Part shown: piece after piece, positions 32,405-41,628 of the stretch
How the letters are laid out: each line of letters opens with the position of its first letter
Position numbering within the stretch: position 1 is the first letter of the stretch
From: JAJTHC01 sp044348005
GTDB lineage: Bacteria; Cyanobacteriota; Vampirovibrionia; Vampirovibrionales; JAJTHC01
Length of the DNA stretch: 64,000 bases
Reading direction: 5' to 3'
Assembly (NCBI GenBank): GCA_044348005.1
Contig: JBIKTR010000001.1
Coordinates: 148,092-212,091 of the forward strand
Program-made: the position numbers and the translations under genes
The notes under the pieces: model-generated
What the model saw: the letters and a program-made list of their open reading frames with translations, nothing else
Databases searched by the model: none
Told to the model about the DNA's origin: nothing

Positions 32405-33784
32405 CTAAGCCCGTTGCAAGTGGTTTAATTGATCAAAAAAGCCGGGGAAGGACACGTTGACAATATGGGGGTCATCTAATGGCCATAGGGTGGCTTGCTT
32501 GGGATGGCGTTGATTATGAATCAGATTCAACACGGTTAAAGCCATGGCAATGCGGTGATCATGCCATGCGCTTAATGGGCTTGTGGCTTCTTGGGGCAAG
32601 CATAAATCGGGGTTGCCTTTTAGGACTAAGCCATCTTCAAACAGCTCAACCCGAATACCGAGTTTAGCAAATTCTGTGGCCACCGCAAGCAAGCGATCAC
32701 TTTCTTTGGCCCGCAGTTCTTCAGCCCCCGTGACACGAAGCGTGCCGTCTAACCAGGCACACGCCACCGCCAGAATGGGGATTTCATCCACCATGGCGGG
32801 GATGTCTTCCGCGTTAAGGGTTAAATCCCCGCAAAGGTTCGAAGCCTTTACGCGAAGATGCCCAACAGGTTCACCCCCTATGACGCGTTCCTGTTCAAGG
32901 GTGATTTGAGCACCGATGTTCTTTAACGCGTTCAACAAACCAATTCGCTGGGGATTTAAGCCGACATCTTCAATTAAAATATCCGAATTCGGGCTAAGCA
33001 AGGCCGCGACAATAGGGAAAGCCGCCGAAGACGCATCTGAAGGCACCAAAAAGTCTACGGGTTTTAAAGCATCGATTTGACGGTATTCCAGGCGAATAAG
33101 GCCTGTGTCTTCCACGCGAATATCGGCCCCCATCGCACTGAGCATCCGTTCACTGTGATCTCGACTGGCGAGAGGTTCTTCAATCGTGGTGGGCCCATGG
33201 GCAAACAGCCCCGCCAACAATATAGCTGATTTGACTTGAGCAGACGCCATGGGCATGACGTAATGAATGCCCTTTAACCCCGCTTCATCAGGGACAAAGG
33301 TCATTGGGGCCAAGGTGTTTTTTTGCTTGCCAAACCAGTGGGCCCCCATTTGAGACAAAGGGTGCATAACCCGCCCCATCGGTCTTTTCACAAGACTTTT
33401 GTCCCCACTCATTACAGCATAACGGTTCTGCCCTGAAATGAGTCCACTCATCAAACGAATCGTCGTGCCTGAATTGCCACAATCTAACACATGCTCTGGT
33501 TCTTGCCATTGCCTTAGGCCTTTGACTGTCCAATGCCCTGTGGGTTCATCCACCAAGGTGATGCCTACCCCCAACTGACGCAGAACATCTCGAGTTGAAA
33601 ACACATCCGCGCTGGGTAGTAACCCTCGAACGTGGCTGGTGGCCTCCACCAACCCAGCCAGCATTAGGCTACGGTGGCTAATGGATTTATCCCCAGGGAC
33701 TTTAATGGTGCCGTGCAAGCCTTCAGGCGTGTGAAGGAGTTGAAGGGAAGGCGCGTGAAGAGGGGTTGTTTCAGTTGTGGTCAT
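32405..33784 (-). CDS. aroA: EPSP synthase (shikimate pathway)
   Basis: 459 residues. The PEP and shikimate sites are PGDKSISHRSLMLAG, GNSGTTIRLMSGL and GLFAHGPTTIEEP... with the later RAKESDRLLAV and WHDHRIAMA. The DKS lysine and the ESDR segment that binds substrate are intact. Product EPSP feeds chorismate. It is first gene of an aroA-plsC pair. Confidence 0.95.
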   Translation of the reverse strand: MTTTETTPLHAPSLQLLHTPEGLHGTIKVPGDKSISHRSLMLAGLVEATSHVRGLLPSADVFSTRDVLRQLGVGITLVDEPTGHWTVKGLRQWQEPEHVLDCGNSGTTIRLMSGLISGQNRYAVMSGDKSLVKRPMGRVMHPLSQMGAHWFGKQKNTLAPMTFVPDEAGLKGIHYVMPMASAQVKSAILLAGLFAHGPTTIEEPLASRDHSERMLSAMGADIRVEDTGLIRLEYRQIDALKPVDFLVPSDASSAAFPIVAALLSPNSDILIEDVGLNPQRIGLLNALKNIGAQITLEQERVIGGEPVGHLRVKASNLCGDLTLNAEDIPAMVDEIPILAVACAWLDGTLRVTGAEELRAKESDRLLAVATEFAKLGIRVELFEDGLVLKGNPDLCLPQEATSPLSAWHDHRIAMALTVLNLIHNQRHPKQATLWPLDDPHIVNVSFPGFFDQLNHLQRA

Positions 33785-33863
33785 AGCAGGCCTTTCTTAT
33801 TTTTTTTAAGCATCCCTTGTGTTACAGTAACTAAAAAAGAAACACCCCAACAAGGATGCTTGG

Positions 33864-34655
33864 ATGATAACGCCATTTTCTCACAAAGAAACCCATAACA
33901 CAAAAAGGCCACTGCCTTGCGTCGGGTTCGACGCGTTAAGTCAGGCGATGGATGCTTGGGTGCAAGATTTAACGCATCCCAAACGGTTGTTGGTGGTGAG
34001 TGACAGCTTGGTGGTGCAACGTTTGGCTGAAGAAGGGGAGTCACAAACGCAATGGACGAGCCTTAGTGGTAATGAATCCCCTGCAACGCGTAAGCAACGC
34101 ACGCGCTTGTGGCTTCAATCCCCCACCATGAAGCTGGTCTTAAGTCCGCCAGAAGCCCGCCGTTTGTTTAAGCATCACCCTGAAGCAAAAAGCCTAACGT
34201 GGGATTTCCCGCCTTTGTCGCATGGTCCCCTTCACAGCAAGTGTACCCCCCTGCTTTTTCTGTTCACCCCGTTACTACTTCAACTGAAGAAAAGACTCAT
34301 CAAGGGGGACCCTACCCTTCGCGTGATTTGGATTGTGGAGGGCTTGCCCCCGCATGAGCGTCCGCACGTGGAGAGTCTGCCAGAGGCGCAAACCGCTTGG
34401 CAAGAGGCCATGACACTTGAGCAACTCCACGCCCTTGAAAGCGCCTTTCAAATCGGGACGGTGCGACTTTTATGTGTGGATGTTTATAGCTTGCAAGCGT
34501 TACGCATACCTACCCAAACCGTTGATGGGCAGATCTTACGCGTTCATGCCGTGTATGAAAGTAAACGCCCTTGCCGAAGGTGGCCTGAAGTGGCGGGACT
34601 CTTTGCGTGGGCGAGCTTTACGAGGCATCCGCATGAATGGTGGCGATGGTGGTAA
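33864..34655 (+). CDS. Hypothetical protein, Trp-rich C-terminus
   Basis: 263 residues, no recognised family. It opens MITPFSHKETHNTKRPLPCV with AAGGA 7 bases before the ATG. No signal peptide. There is one hydrophobic stretch (about 125-138, PLLFLFTPLLLQL) and the protein ends SFTRHPHEWWRWW. An overlapping frame is open as well (34417-34770), but this frame has the ribosome site. It converges with the epimerase gene, ten bases apart, and diverges from aroA. Confidence 0.6.
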   Translation: MITPFSHKETHNTKRPLPCVGFDALSQAMDAWVQDLTHPKRLLVVSDSLVVQRLAEEGESQTQWTSLSGNESPATRKQRTRLWLQSPTMKLVLSPPEARRLFKHHPEAKSLTWDFPPLSHGPLHSKCTPLLFLFTPLLLQLKKRLIKGDPTLRVIWIVEGLPPHERPHVESLPEAQTAWQEAMTLEQLHALESAFQIGTVRLLCVDVYSLQALRIPTQTVDGQILRVHAVYESKRPCRRWPEVAGLFAWASFTRHPHEWWRWW

Positions 34656-34665
34656 CCCAATCCTA

Positions 34666-36156
34666 TTACAGCTTACTCATCAGCCATTCACGCGCGTTTT
34701 GAATATCCACCGCATGCGCAAACAGACTCGCCAGATCAGGATGCAAAAATTGAAACCCTTCGGCCATTAAACGTTGAGGAGTCGCCGGCATGCCTTCTTC
34801 CATTAAGGCATTCATCATAGGATACACGCCCCAGCTTACCCAGAACGGCATTTTCAATGCCCACGCCCACGCCTCATGAAACGCCCTTGCTGAAACAAGT
34901 TCTGGTGCCACCAAGTGATACACCCCCTCACTGCTTGGCTGCCTTAACAAGTGGACGATTGCCCCTAAGGCATCTTCAAGGCTCATCCACGCCAACGGAT
35001 GCGTGCTTACACTGGTGTCTAGCACGCTTTCCCACCAAACAGGAAGTGTTTGAGCTTGAGCTTGCTTAAAGCCCCCACCCACTTGAAGCACACCGAACCA
35101 CGAAGCATGGAGTGCTTGAGCTTGCATAAAGCCCCCCGATTCATCCATAATCACACCTAATCGAGCATGGCAGACTCGTATATTTTCAGATTTTAAGGGA
35201 TGCAAACTCGCTTCCCATTTCTGCACCAAGTCCCCTAAGAACGTATCCGTGTCTAAAGGCGTGGATTCATCATAACGCAGGTCGGTGAGCGTCGTTTGAG
35301 GGGTATAGCCTGAAATACCACTGGCGCCCACCCACACGGCAGGGCGAAAGCCCGACGCCAAGCACGCTTGTACCAAGCGCTTATTCCACTGCACACGGCT
35401 TGTTATTAGACGTTCTTTGGTCGCCTCGTCCCATTGTTGAATGATGCTTTCACCGTTCATGCTCACCACGCCGTAAACGTCTTGAAAAACGGCGTGCGGA
35501 ATCTCACCTGTTGCATCGACAGAATAAAGCTCTACTCCCTGCCAAGCCGACGCTTCACTTGAAGCGTGACGCAAAAGCACGCGTACCTGAAAGCCCAACG
35601 CCAGTAAAAACGCCACCAACGGACGCCCCAACATCCCTGATGCCCCAGTCACGAGAATACGTTTACCCTTGAACGACTCTTCTCGTCGTGCCAAGTCATA
35701 GCCTGTTATACGGTGCCGAAAGCGAAACATACGAGCGAGTTTGGCTTGTACCAACGGCCCTGCCAACCATGATGAAATCGGTTCAAACGGCAAGGCATAG
35801 TTGATTCGATCGGTGAGTGTGCCGTCCTCTTTCATTTCATGGAGGTGTTGCCAACACGCAAACGGCCCCGACACTTGTGTATCCACAAATTGATGCGGGG
35901 GCAAGTACCCGTGATGTTCCGCCTTCCACAAGGCCGAAAAACACTTTAAAAAGGGTAATAGACGGGTGATTCGCCCCAATAAGGGAATACGGATCCACGC
36001 CGACTGACCGTCTTGTAGACTGTGAGGAAGACGCTCCAAAGTCACTGGCTCCCAAGGCGGGAGCAGGCGTCTGAAGGCTTGGGGACTTTCATGCCACGCA
36101 AAAAGATCGTGGGCATCGGTGTTTGGAAAGGTGGTTTTTTGGGTGAATTGTGGCAT
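34666..36156 (-). CDS. SRPBCC-domain/TIGR01777 epimerase fusion
   Basis: 496 residues. Residues 1-165 resemble an SRPBCC (polyketide-cyclase-like) ligand-binding domain; ILVTGASGMLGRPLVAFLLA at about 170 is the Rossmann NAD-binding start of a YfcH/TIGR01777 sugar-epimerase-like enzyme. The C-terminus (MPATPQRLMAEGFQFLHPDL) is the DUF1731 cap typical of the family. The fusion itself is known in bacteria, but the substrate is not. It follows the aldehyde dehydrogenase by 12 bases. Confidence 0.85.
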   Translation of the reverse strand: MPQFTQKTTFPNTDAHDLFAWHESPQAFRRLLPPWEPVTLERLPHSLQDGQSAWIRIPLLGRITRLLPFLKCFSALWKAEHHGYLPPHQFVDTQVSGPFACWQHLHEMKEDGTLTDRINYALPFEPISSWLAGPLVQAKLARMFRFRHRITGYDLARREESFKGKRILVTGASGMLGRPLVAFLLALGFQVRVLLRHASSEASAWQGVELYSVDATGEIPHAVFQDVYGVVSMNGESIIQQWDEATKERLITSRVQWNKRLVQACLASGFRPAVWVGASGISGYTPQTTLTDLRYDESTPLDTDTFLGDLVQKWEASLHPLKSENIRVCHARLGVIMDESGGFMQAQALHASWFGVLQVGGGFKQAQAQTLPVWWESVLDTSVSTHPLAWMSLEDALGAIVHLLRQPSSEGVYHLVAPELVSARAFHEAWAWALKMPFWVSWGVYPMMNALMEEGMPATPQRLMAEGFQFLHPDLASLFAHAVDIQNAREWLMSKL

Positions 36157-36168
36157 AAAATTGAATAC

Positions 36169-37788
36169 TTATAATTTAGAACTGCCCTGATTTTTGGCTA
36201 AAAACTGAAACAGCTTCGGGCTGAAAAAATTCCACCAGTGGCCTTTGCCAATGGTGTCTAACAAGGCTTTACTGTCATGCAAGCTATTGTCGCCTTGATT
36301 AAACAGTAGAATGCCTTTTTGTGTAAAGGGTAACCAATCAAATAAAAAGGCTTTGCCAAAGGTTTTGACTTGACTAAATTGCACAATGCCTTCCTGACCG
36401 TTACGCAACCCCGGCCCAGACTGCTTTAAGCCTCGCCAAGCCACCTGCGGAAACGTATAAAAAATCATGTGCAAGTCGTTAATGGCCACATTGGCCACAT
36501 TCAACTGCTTGCCCAGCCATTCCGCTTGTTTGGGCTTGCCAAAAATACTGGCCCCCAAACCATAGGGGCAAGCGTTGATTTCATCAATCACGTGACTGAG
36601 GTCATCATAGGTGAAGACTGGCAAGATCGGCCCAAAGACTTCTTCTGTCACAATTCTTGAGTCTTTTGGCGGATTAATCACCAGCATGGGCGCTAAAAAG
36701 GACGCCTGTGCCTCGTGGATTTCTTCGACTTGCGGGAGTTGCCCGTAAACAGGGGTAATTCCTTTGTCGAGGGCGTCTTGCCATTGCGCATTGAGACGCT
36801 TCTGTTGAGCCGTGTCAATCACAGGGCCTAGATGCGTTGAAGGATCAAAGGGATCCCCCACCCGTAGTTGAGACAATTTCGCCACCAATAGTTCTTGCAC
36901 AATTGGTAACAAGCTGGTGGGGACATACAATTTTTTAATAGCGGCGCAGGTTTGCCCTGCATTGGCGTAACGCCCTAAAATGGCATGAGCCACCACCGCA
37001 TCTAAGGAATAGCGCTCTGCCGAAGGTAAAATCACCATCGCATCAGAACCCCCCAGCTCAAGCGAACAAGGGATGTTTCGACTGACACAGGCCCGTTGAA
37101 TGTCTCGTCCCACGGCTTCACTGCCTGTAAAGAAAACAAAGGCGGTTTCAGGGGCATGCACCAACGCATGGCCAACGCTTCCATCCCCTTGAAAAAGCTG
37201 CACCAGATCTGCTGAAAAGCCACACGATTCTAAGGCGTTTTGAAATACACGGGCCAAAAGCTCGCCACTTTTAGGCGTTTTTTCACTGGGCTTAAAGGCC
37301 ACGGCATTACCCGCCACTAAAGCGTTGGCAATCGTTGGGGCAGGCGTGCCAATGGGGTAGTTCCACGGACTAATCACACTGACGACGCCATAAGGCACCC
37401 TGACTTCTTTAAACACACGGCCGAGCATCAGACTTTTAAACGAAAGTTTCAGTTGAGGATTCAGTTTGCTTGCATTTCCAATGACGTGTTGAACCCCCGC
37501 TAACGCAGACAACAGATCCGTCTGCAAGGCTTCGGCTTGGGGTTTGCCCACTTCAAGGCTCAGCGTGTGAATCAGTTGATCCGCTTTAAGCCGAAGAAGC
37601 TGTTCCACTTTTTCCAGTACCTGCACACGATATTTGAGCTTAACGTTCGCCCATGCTTTTTGAGCCACCTGAGCGTTGCTCAAGCCAGCCTGAATCTCTT
37701 GAGCCGTGGCGAAAGGGAACTGAAAGAGTAAAGCGCCTGTGGCAGGGTTATATTTCTTGATGAATGACACGGTTTCATGGGTGGGCAT
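36169..37788 (-). CDS. NAD(P)-dependent aldehyde dehydrogenase
   Basis: 539 residues. Cofactor and catalytic motifs are ISPWNYPIGTPAPTIANALV, FKPSEKTPKSG, FTGSEAVGRDI, the base Glu in LELGGSDAMVI, nucleophile Cys in NAGQTCAAIKK and EEVFGPILPVF. It oxidises an aldehyde to the acid. The last 60 residues (FLFDWLPFTQKGI...) extend beyond a usual 480-500-residue enzyme. It is the first gene of a pair with the SRPBCC-epimerase fusion. Confidence 0.88.
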   Translation of the reverse strand: MPTHETVSFIKKYNPATGALLFQFPFATAQEIQAGLSNAQVAQKAWANVKLKYRVQVLEKVEQLLRLKADQLIHTLSLEVGKPQAEALQTDLLSALAGVQHVIGNASKLNPQLKLSFKSLMLGRVFKEVRVPYGVVSVISPWNYPIGTPAPTIANALVAGNAVAFKPSEKTPKSGELLARVFQNALESCGFSADLVQLFQGDGSVGHALVHAPETAFVFFTGSEAVGRDIQRACVSRNIPCSLELGGSDAMVILPSAERYSLDAVVAHAILGRYANAGQTCAAIKKLYVPTSLLPIVQELLVAKLSQLRVGDPFDPSTHLGPVIDTAQQKRLNAQWQDALDKGITPVYGQLPQVEEIHEAQASFLAPMLVINPPKDSRIVTEEVFGPILPVFTYDDLSHVIDEINACPYGLGASIFGKPKQAEWLGKQLNVANVAINDLHMIFYTFPQVAWRGLKQSGPGLRNGQEGIVQFSQVKTFGKAFLFDWLPFTQKGILLFNQGDNSLHDSKALLDTIGKGHWWNFFSPKLFQFLAKNQGSSKL

Positions 37789-37838
37789 AAACGGATGACC
37801 TTATGTTCATTTGAGGATACAGAAAAAGTGGATTTACT

Positions 37839-37934
37839 CCCTCTCCCTTAGGGAGAGGGTTGGGGTGAGGGATTTGGGATGTTCAGTTATAGCTGGTGCT
37901 TCCCTCCTCCTAACCTCCTCCCTAAGGGAGGAGG
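37839..37934. repeat. Pair of REP-like palindromes
   Basis: CCCTCTCCC-TTA-GGGAGAGGG (37839-37859) and CCTCCTCCC-TAA-GGGAGGAGG (37914-37934) are perfect 9-bp stems with 3-base loops. The first is followed by GTTGGGGTGAGGG, a phrase common in dispersed bacterial repeats. The same core recurs at 13343-13369 and 62960-62976. Confidence 0.7.
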
Positions 37935-38063
37935 GACAAGACAAAAAAGACTTTCTCTGTGCCTTCATTTCTGTTAAAATACAAAGAAGAGTCTTTAGTT
38001 TACTTGAGATTGATGATTTTGTCACCGTCTGTGTCGACTTCTGAAGAAAGGTGGGCTATTTTA

Positions 38064-38573
38064 ATGAATCAACCCTCACGCCTGCTTTATTATGAAACCT
38101 TTTCTACCCCATGGGGAGATGGGCTAACGCTGATGAGCCACCAAGGGCTGGTTTTTATCGCACTTTCTGAAGAAAACTCTTGTCTCTCAACGGTGCTAAA
38201 CACTCAAGCGCCTTGGGCTCAGCCCGTCCGTTTAGGGAGCCTTCAAGCCGACTGGGCGCAGACCTTAAAGAAGTGGCTGTTCCAACGCCAAACGGTGCTA
38301 GCTGTTCCTATAGACGTAGACGGCACGCCCTTTCAACACGCCGTTTGGCAAGCCATTGGTGAGATTCCCTATGGGCAAACACGCACCTATGCTGAAGTGG
38401 CTGAATGCATCGGCCGGCCAAACGCGGTGCGCGCGGTCGCTTCCGCCTGTGGGAAGAATCCACTAGCGGTGGTGGTGCCGTGTCATCGGGTGCTAGGCAA
38501 AGGCGCTCAACTCCGTGGCTTTCGGTGGGGGCTTCGCCTTAAAAACCGTTTGCTCGAAGAAGAAAGGGGCTGA
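38064..38573 (+). CDS. ogt: Methylated-DNA--protein-cysteine methyltransferase
   Basis: 169 residues from the ATG at 38064. The acceptor is C140 in VVPCHRV, with the winged helix HAVWQAIGEIPYGQTRTYAE and RAVASACGKNPLAV. It directly removes O6-alkyl groups from guanine and is spent after one use. The frame opens further upstream, where an ATG at 38013 is an alternative start. The N-terminal 70 residues are the short regulatory lobe. It stands alone between the REP pair and gyrA. Confidence 0.9.
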   Translation: MNQPSRLLYYETFSTPWGDGLTLMSHQGLVFIALSEENSCLSTVLNTQAPWAQPVRLGSLQADWAQTLKKWLFQRQTVLAVPIDVDGTPFQHAVWQAIGEIPYGQTRTYAEVAECIGRPNAVRAVASACGKNPLAVVVPCHRVLGKGAQLRGFRWGLRLKNRLLEEERG

Positions 38574-38593
38574 TTTACAAAAAGCTCGCCATT

Positions 38594-38623
38594 TTGCCTG
38601 TTTGAGATAAAATAGACTATATA
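38594..38623 (+). promoter_or_regulatory. Candidate gyrA promoter
   Basis: TTGCCT (38594-38599) and TATATA (38618-38623) are 18 bases apart and end 30 bases before the gyrA start, which has GAAGGA 11 bases upstream. Confidence 0.45.
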
Positions 38624-38653
38624 GATGTACTGATGTGAAGGAAACACAAACTC

Positions 38654-41170
38654 ATGGCCACCACTCCTCGAAATGAACGCCCTTTTGGTGACGGTAAAAT
38701 CCAAGGTATTTCTATTCACGAAGAAATGAGACGCTCTTATATCGATTATGCCATGTCCGTCATTGTTGGGCGCGCCTTGCCTGATGTGCGTGATGGCCTA
38801 AAGCCTGTGCATCGGCGCATTTTATACGCCATGCATGAAATTGGCCTCGCCCCTGAAAAGCCCTTTAAAAAGTGTGCAAAAGTCGTTGGGGAAGTATTAG
38901 GTAAGTACCACCCCCATGGAGATACCTCCGTTTACGATGCCTTGGTCCGTATGGCGCAAAGTTTTGCGATGCGTTACCCAGTCATTAACGGCCACGGGAA
39001 CTTTGGCAGTATTGAAGGCGACAACGCCGCTGCCATGCGATACACCGAGTGTAAATTGCAATCAGTAGCAGTGCCTATTTTGCAAGACATTGAGCAAGAC
39101 ACCGTTGATTTTGTGCCGAACTATGACGGCAGTGAAGAAGAACCCAGCGTTTTGCCCACGCGTCTGCCCATGTTGCTTTTAAACGGTTCAGGGGGGATTG
39201 CCGTAGGCATGGCCACCAACATTCCCCCTCATAACATGAGTGAAGTGATTGATGGAACGGTTGCCATGATTGACAACCCCAAATTAAGTAATGAAGGCTT
39301 GCTTCAATACATTAAAGGCCCTGATTTCCCCACAGGGGGCCAAATTGTGGGAACTTCAGGCATTCGCGAAGCCTTTAAAACGGGGCGTGGTTCGGTAAAA
39401 ATGCGTGCTGTAGTTAGCATTGAACAAATCCCTGGGGGCAAGGGGCGTCAAGAATGTACGGCCATTATCGTCACCGAAATCCCCTATCAAGTCAACTTGA
39501 CGACGCTGACTGAAAAAATTGCGGAACTGGTGCGAGACAAAAAAATTGACGGCATTCGTGACTTGCGCAATGAAAGCGATCGCGATGGCTTGCGCTTGGT
39601 GATTGAACTGAAGCGAGATGCCAAACCTGATGTGGTTCGAAATAACCTGTTTAAGTACACTCAGCTTCAAACTACCTTTGGCGTGAACATGTTGGCTCTG
39701 GTGAACAATCAGCCTCGCTTATTGTGTATGACGGATATTTTAAGCGAGTTTATTGAACATCGTGTGGATGTTGTGGTTAAACGCACCAAGTTTGAACTGC
39801 GTAAGGCCGAAGCCAAAGCCCATATTTTAGCCGGCCTATTGATTGCCTTAGGCGATTTAGATGCCATTATTGCCTTAATTCGTGGGGCCAATAGCACAGA
39901 AGTAGCGCGAGCTGGCCTGATTGAACGCTATAGTTTAGATTTAGAACAGGCCAATGCCATTTTAGAAATGCAGTTGCGTCGCTTAACGGGCTTAGAACGT
40001 GAAAAAATCACCAATGAATACGACAGTCTTCGTGCCGCGATTGAAGAATATAAGTCTATTTTGGCGGATCGTCAAAAAGTTTTAACCATTATTAAAGACG
40101 AACTCCTTGAACTAAAAAATCGCTTTGGCGATGCCCGTGTGACGAAAATCATCCCTGATGAAGGGGATATGTCCATGGAAGACCTAACGCCAAATGATGA
40201 AATGGCCGTGTTCATTACAGAAAAAGGCTACATTAAGCGTGTGCCTCTCGATACCTTTGAACGCCAGAACCGTGCCACTCGTGGCAAGGGAGCCATGAAA
40301 ACCCGCGAAGAAGACGATGTCACCCATTTCTTCACCGCAGGCATGCATAATCACCTCTTGTTCTTCACCAGCCGAGGCGTGGCCCATTCGTTGAAAGTCT
40401 ATGAATTACCAGAAGGTAGTCGTCAATCCAAAGGACTTGCCTTGATTAACCTTCTACCCCTTGAACAAGACGAGCGCATTACCGCTGTGGTGCCTGTTAT
40501 TGAGTTTGGCGACAACGCCTACTTGGTCATGCTCACTAAATACGGCTGGATTAAGCGGATTGAACTGTCAAACTTTGAAAATATTCGACGCAACGGCTTG
40601 ATTGCCATCAACCTTGAAGAAGGGGATGTGCTGAATTGGGTCAAAATTGCGGAAGAAAGCCATACCGTCTTTATTTCCACGAAAATGGGTATGGCCATTC
40701 GTTTTCAAGCCAGTGACTTGCGTCCGATGGGGCGTACTGCTCGTGGGGTGACGTCGATGAAGCTTCGCACAGGCGATGAAATCTGTTCCTTTAGCATGTT
40801 ACCTGCAGACACCCTAGAAGATGCCACCGAAATTCTCTTCATTACGAATGATGGTTACGGCAAATTGGTGCGTGCCAGTGAGTTCCGCCAGCAAGCCCGT
40901 GGAGGCATTGGCCTTATTTCAACAAAATTTAAGAATCGTGACAGTCGACTTTCTAGCACGTGTACGGTGAATCATACGCATGAATTGATGATCGCCACCG
41001 CCAATGGAGTCGTGGTTCGTATGGCCGCCTCTAGCATCAGTCAACAAGGGCGGCAAGCCACAGGCGTGAGAATCGTGAACTTGGATGCTGGAGATACAGT
41101 GGCCAATGTCACCAAAATTGTAAACCTTCATTCAGAAGATCTCGAAGAAGACGCTTCTGCGGAAGGCTAA
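38654..41170 (+). CDS. gyrA: DNA gyrase subunit A
   Basis: 838 residues. The active-site Tyr is Y130 (AAAMRYTE). The quinolone region reads YHPHGDTSVYDALVRMAQ, so positions equal to E. coli S83, A84 and D87 are Thr, Ser and Asp; Thr at 83 is natural in several groups. The gyrase-specific GyrA box is RQNRATRGKG, a variant of QRRGGKG. Five to six beta-pinwheel blades follow, and the tail is acidic (EDLEEDASAEG). It converges with ruvX at a distance of 8 bases. Confidence 0.96.
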   Translation: MATTPRNERPFGDGKIQGISIHEEMRRSYIDYAMSVIVGRALPDVRDGLKPVHRRILYAMHEIGLAPEKPFKKCAKVVGEVLGKYHPHGDTSVYDALVRMAQSFAMRYPVINGHGNFGSIEGDNAAAMRYTECKLQSVAVPILQDIEQDTVDFVPNYDGSEEEPSVLPTRLPMLLLNGSGGIAVGMATNIPPHNMSEVIDGTVAMIDNPKLSNEGLLQYIKGPDFPTGGQIVGTSGIREAFKTGRGSVKMRAVVSIEQIPGGKGRQECTAIIVTEIPYQVNLTTLTEKIAELVRDKKIDGIRDLRNESDRDGLRLVIELKRDAKPDVVRNNLFKYTQLQTTFGVNMLALVNNQPRLLCMTDILSEFIEHRVDVVVKRTKFELRKAEAKAHILAGLLIALGDLDAIIALIRGANSTEVARAGLIERYSLDLEQANAILEMQLRRLTGLEREKITNEYDSLRAAIEEYKSILADRQKVLTIIKDELLELKNRFGDARVTKIIPDEGDMSMEDLTPNDEMAVFITEKGYIKRVPLDTFERQNRATRGKGAMKTREEDDVTHFFTAGMHNHLLFFTSRGVAHSLKVYELPEGSRQSKGLALINLLPLEQDERITAVVPVIEFGDNAYLVMLTKYGWIKRIELSNFENIRRNGLIAINLEEGDVLNWVKIAEESHTVFISTKMGMAIRFQASDLRPMGRTARGVTSMKLRTGDEICSFSMLPADTLEDATEILFITNDGYGKLVRASEFRQQARGGIGLISTKFKNRDSRLSSTCTVNHTHELMIATANGVVVRMAASSISQQGRQATGVRIVNLDAGDTVANVTKIVNLHSEDLEEDASAEG

Positions 41171-41178
41171 AGCAACGC

Positions 41179-41628
41179 TTAAATAGCGGTGTACAGGTGG
41201 CGTCGTTCGGGAGGCGTCTTGAGAAAGTCCGCCAAAATCCCACGAGCCGCCTCTTCATCAATCAAGCCTTTGTAACGACTAGGTGCTTTACCTGCTTGAC
41301 GAAGATGTTGTTCCGCAATTTTAGACGTCAGCCGTTCATCGAGCAGATAAATCGACAATTCAGGGCGAAGACCCAGCAAGGCATCGGCGAAATCGTAAAC
41401 GGCGTCTGCCATAAAGCCTTCGGATCCGTCCATATTACGAGGCAACCCCATCACCACAGCCACGGCTTTTTTGGCATCAATGAGGGCCAGCACTTGCTGG
41501 AGGGTCTCAGTGAGAGGGATTTTTGTTCGTAAGAGTGTGGGAAGCCCAAAGCAGAAGGCTTCGCTGTCGTCGCAATAGGCAACGCCAATACGTTTTTTGC
41601 CATAATCCATGCCGATGTAAATACTCAT
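41179..41628 (-). CDS. ruvX: YqgF/RuvX RNase H-fold protein
   Basis: 149 residues. IGMDYGKKRIGVAYCDD gives the first Asp (D7/D8 area), VVMGLPRNMDGSEG the second block, and LLDERLTSKIAE and KGLIDEEAARGIL the last acidic pair. The family processes the 5' end of pre-16S rRNA and was proposed as a Holliday junction resolvase. Its ATG overlaps the stop of the upstream nuclease-like gene by 4 bases (ATGA), so it is coupled to the AT-rich cassette. Confidence 0.92.
   Translation of the reverse strand: MSIYIGMDYGKKRIGVAYCDDSEAFCFGLPTLLRTKIPLTETLQQVLALIDAKKAVAVVMGLPRNMDGSEGFMADAVYDFADALLGLRPELSIYLLDERLTSKIAEQHLRQAGKAPSRYKGLIDEEAARGILADFLKTPPERRHLYTAI

Noticed and set aside
34417..34770. Alternative 117-codon frame overlapping the Trp-rich hypothetical gene
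   Set aside because: It lacks a ribosome site, runs into the converging epimerase gene and its residues are basic and low-structure; the longer frame has AAGGA before its ATG.
38590..41170. Quinolone resistance call from Thr at the GyrA 83-equivalent
   Set aside because: Thr is the natural residue at this place in several susceptible genera, so the sequence alone does not show resistance.
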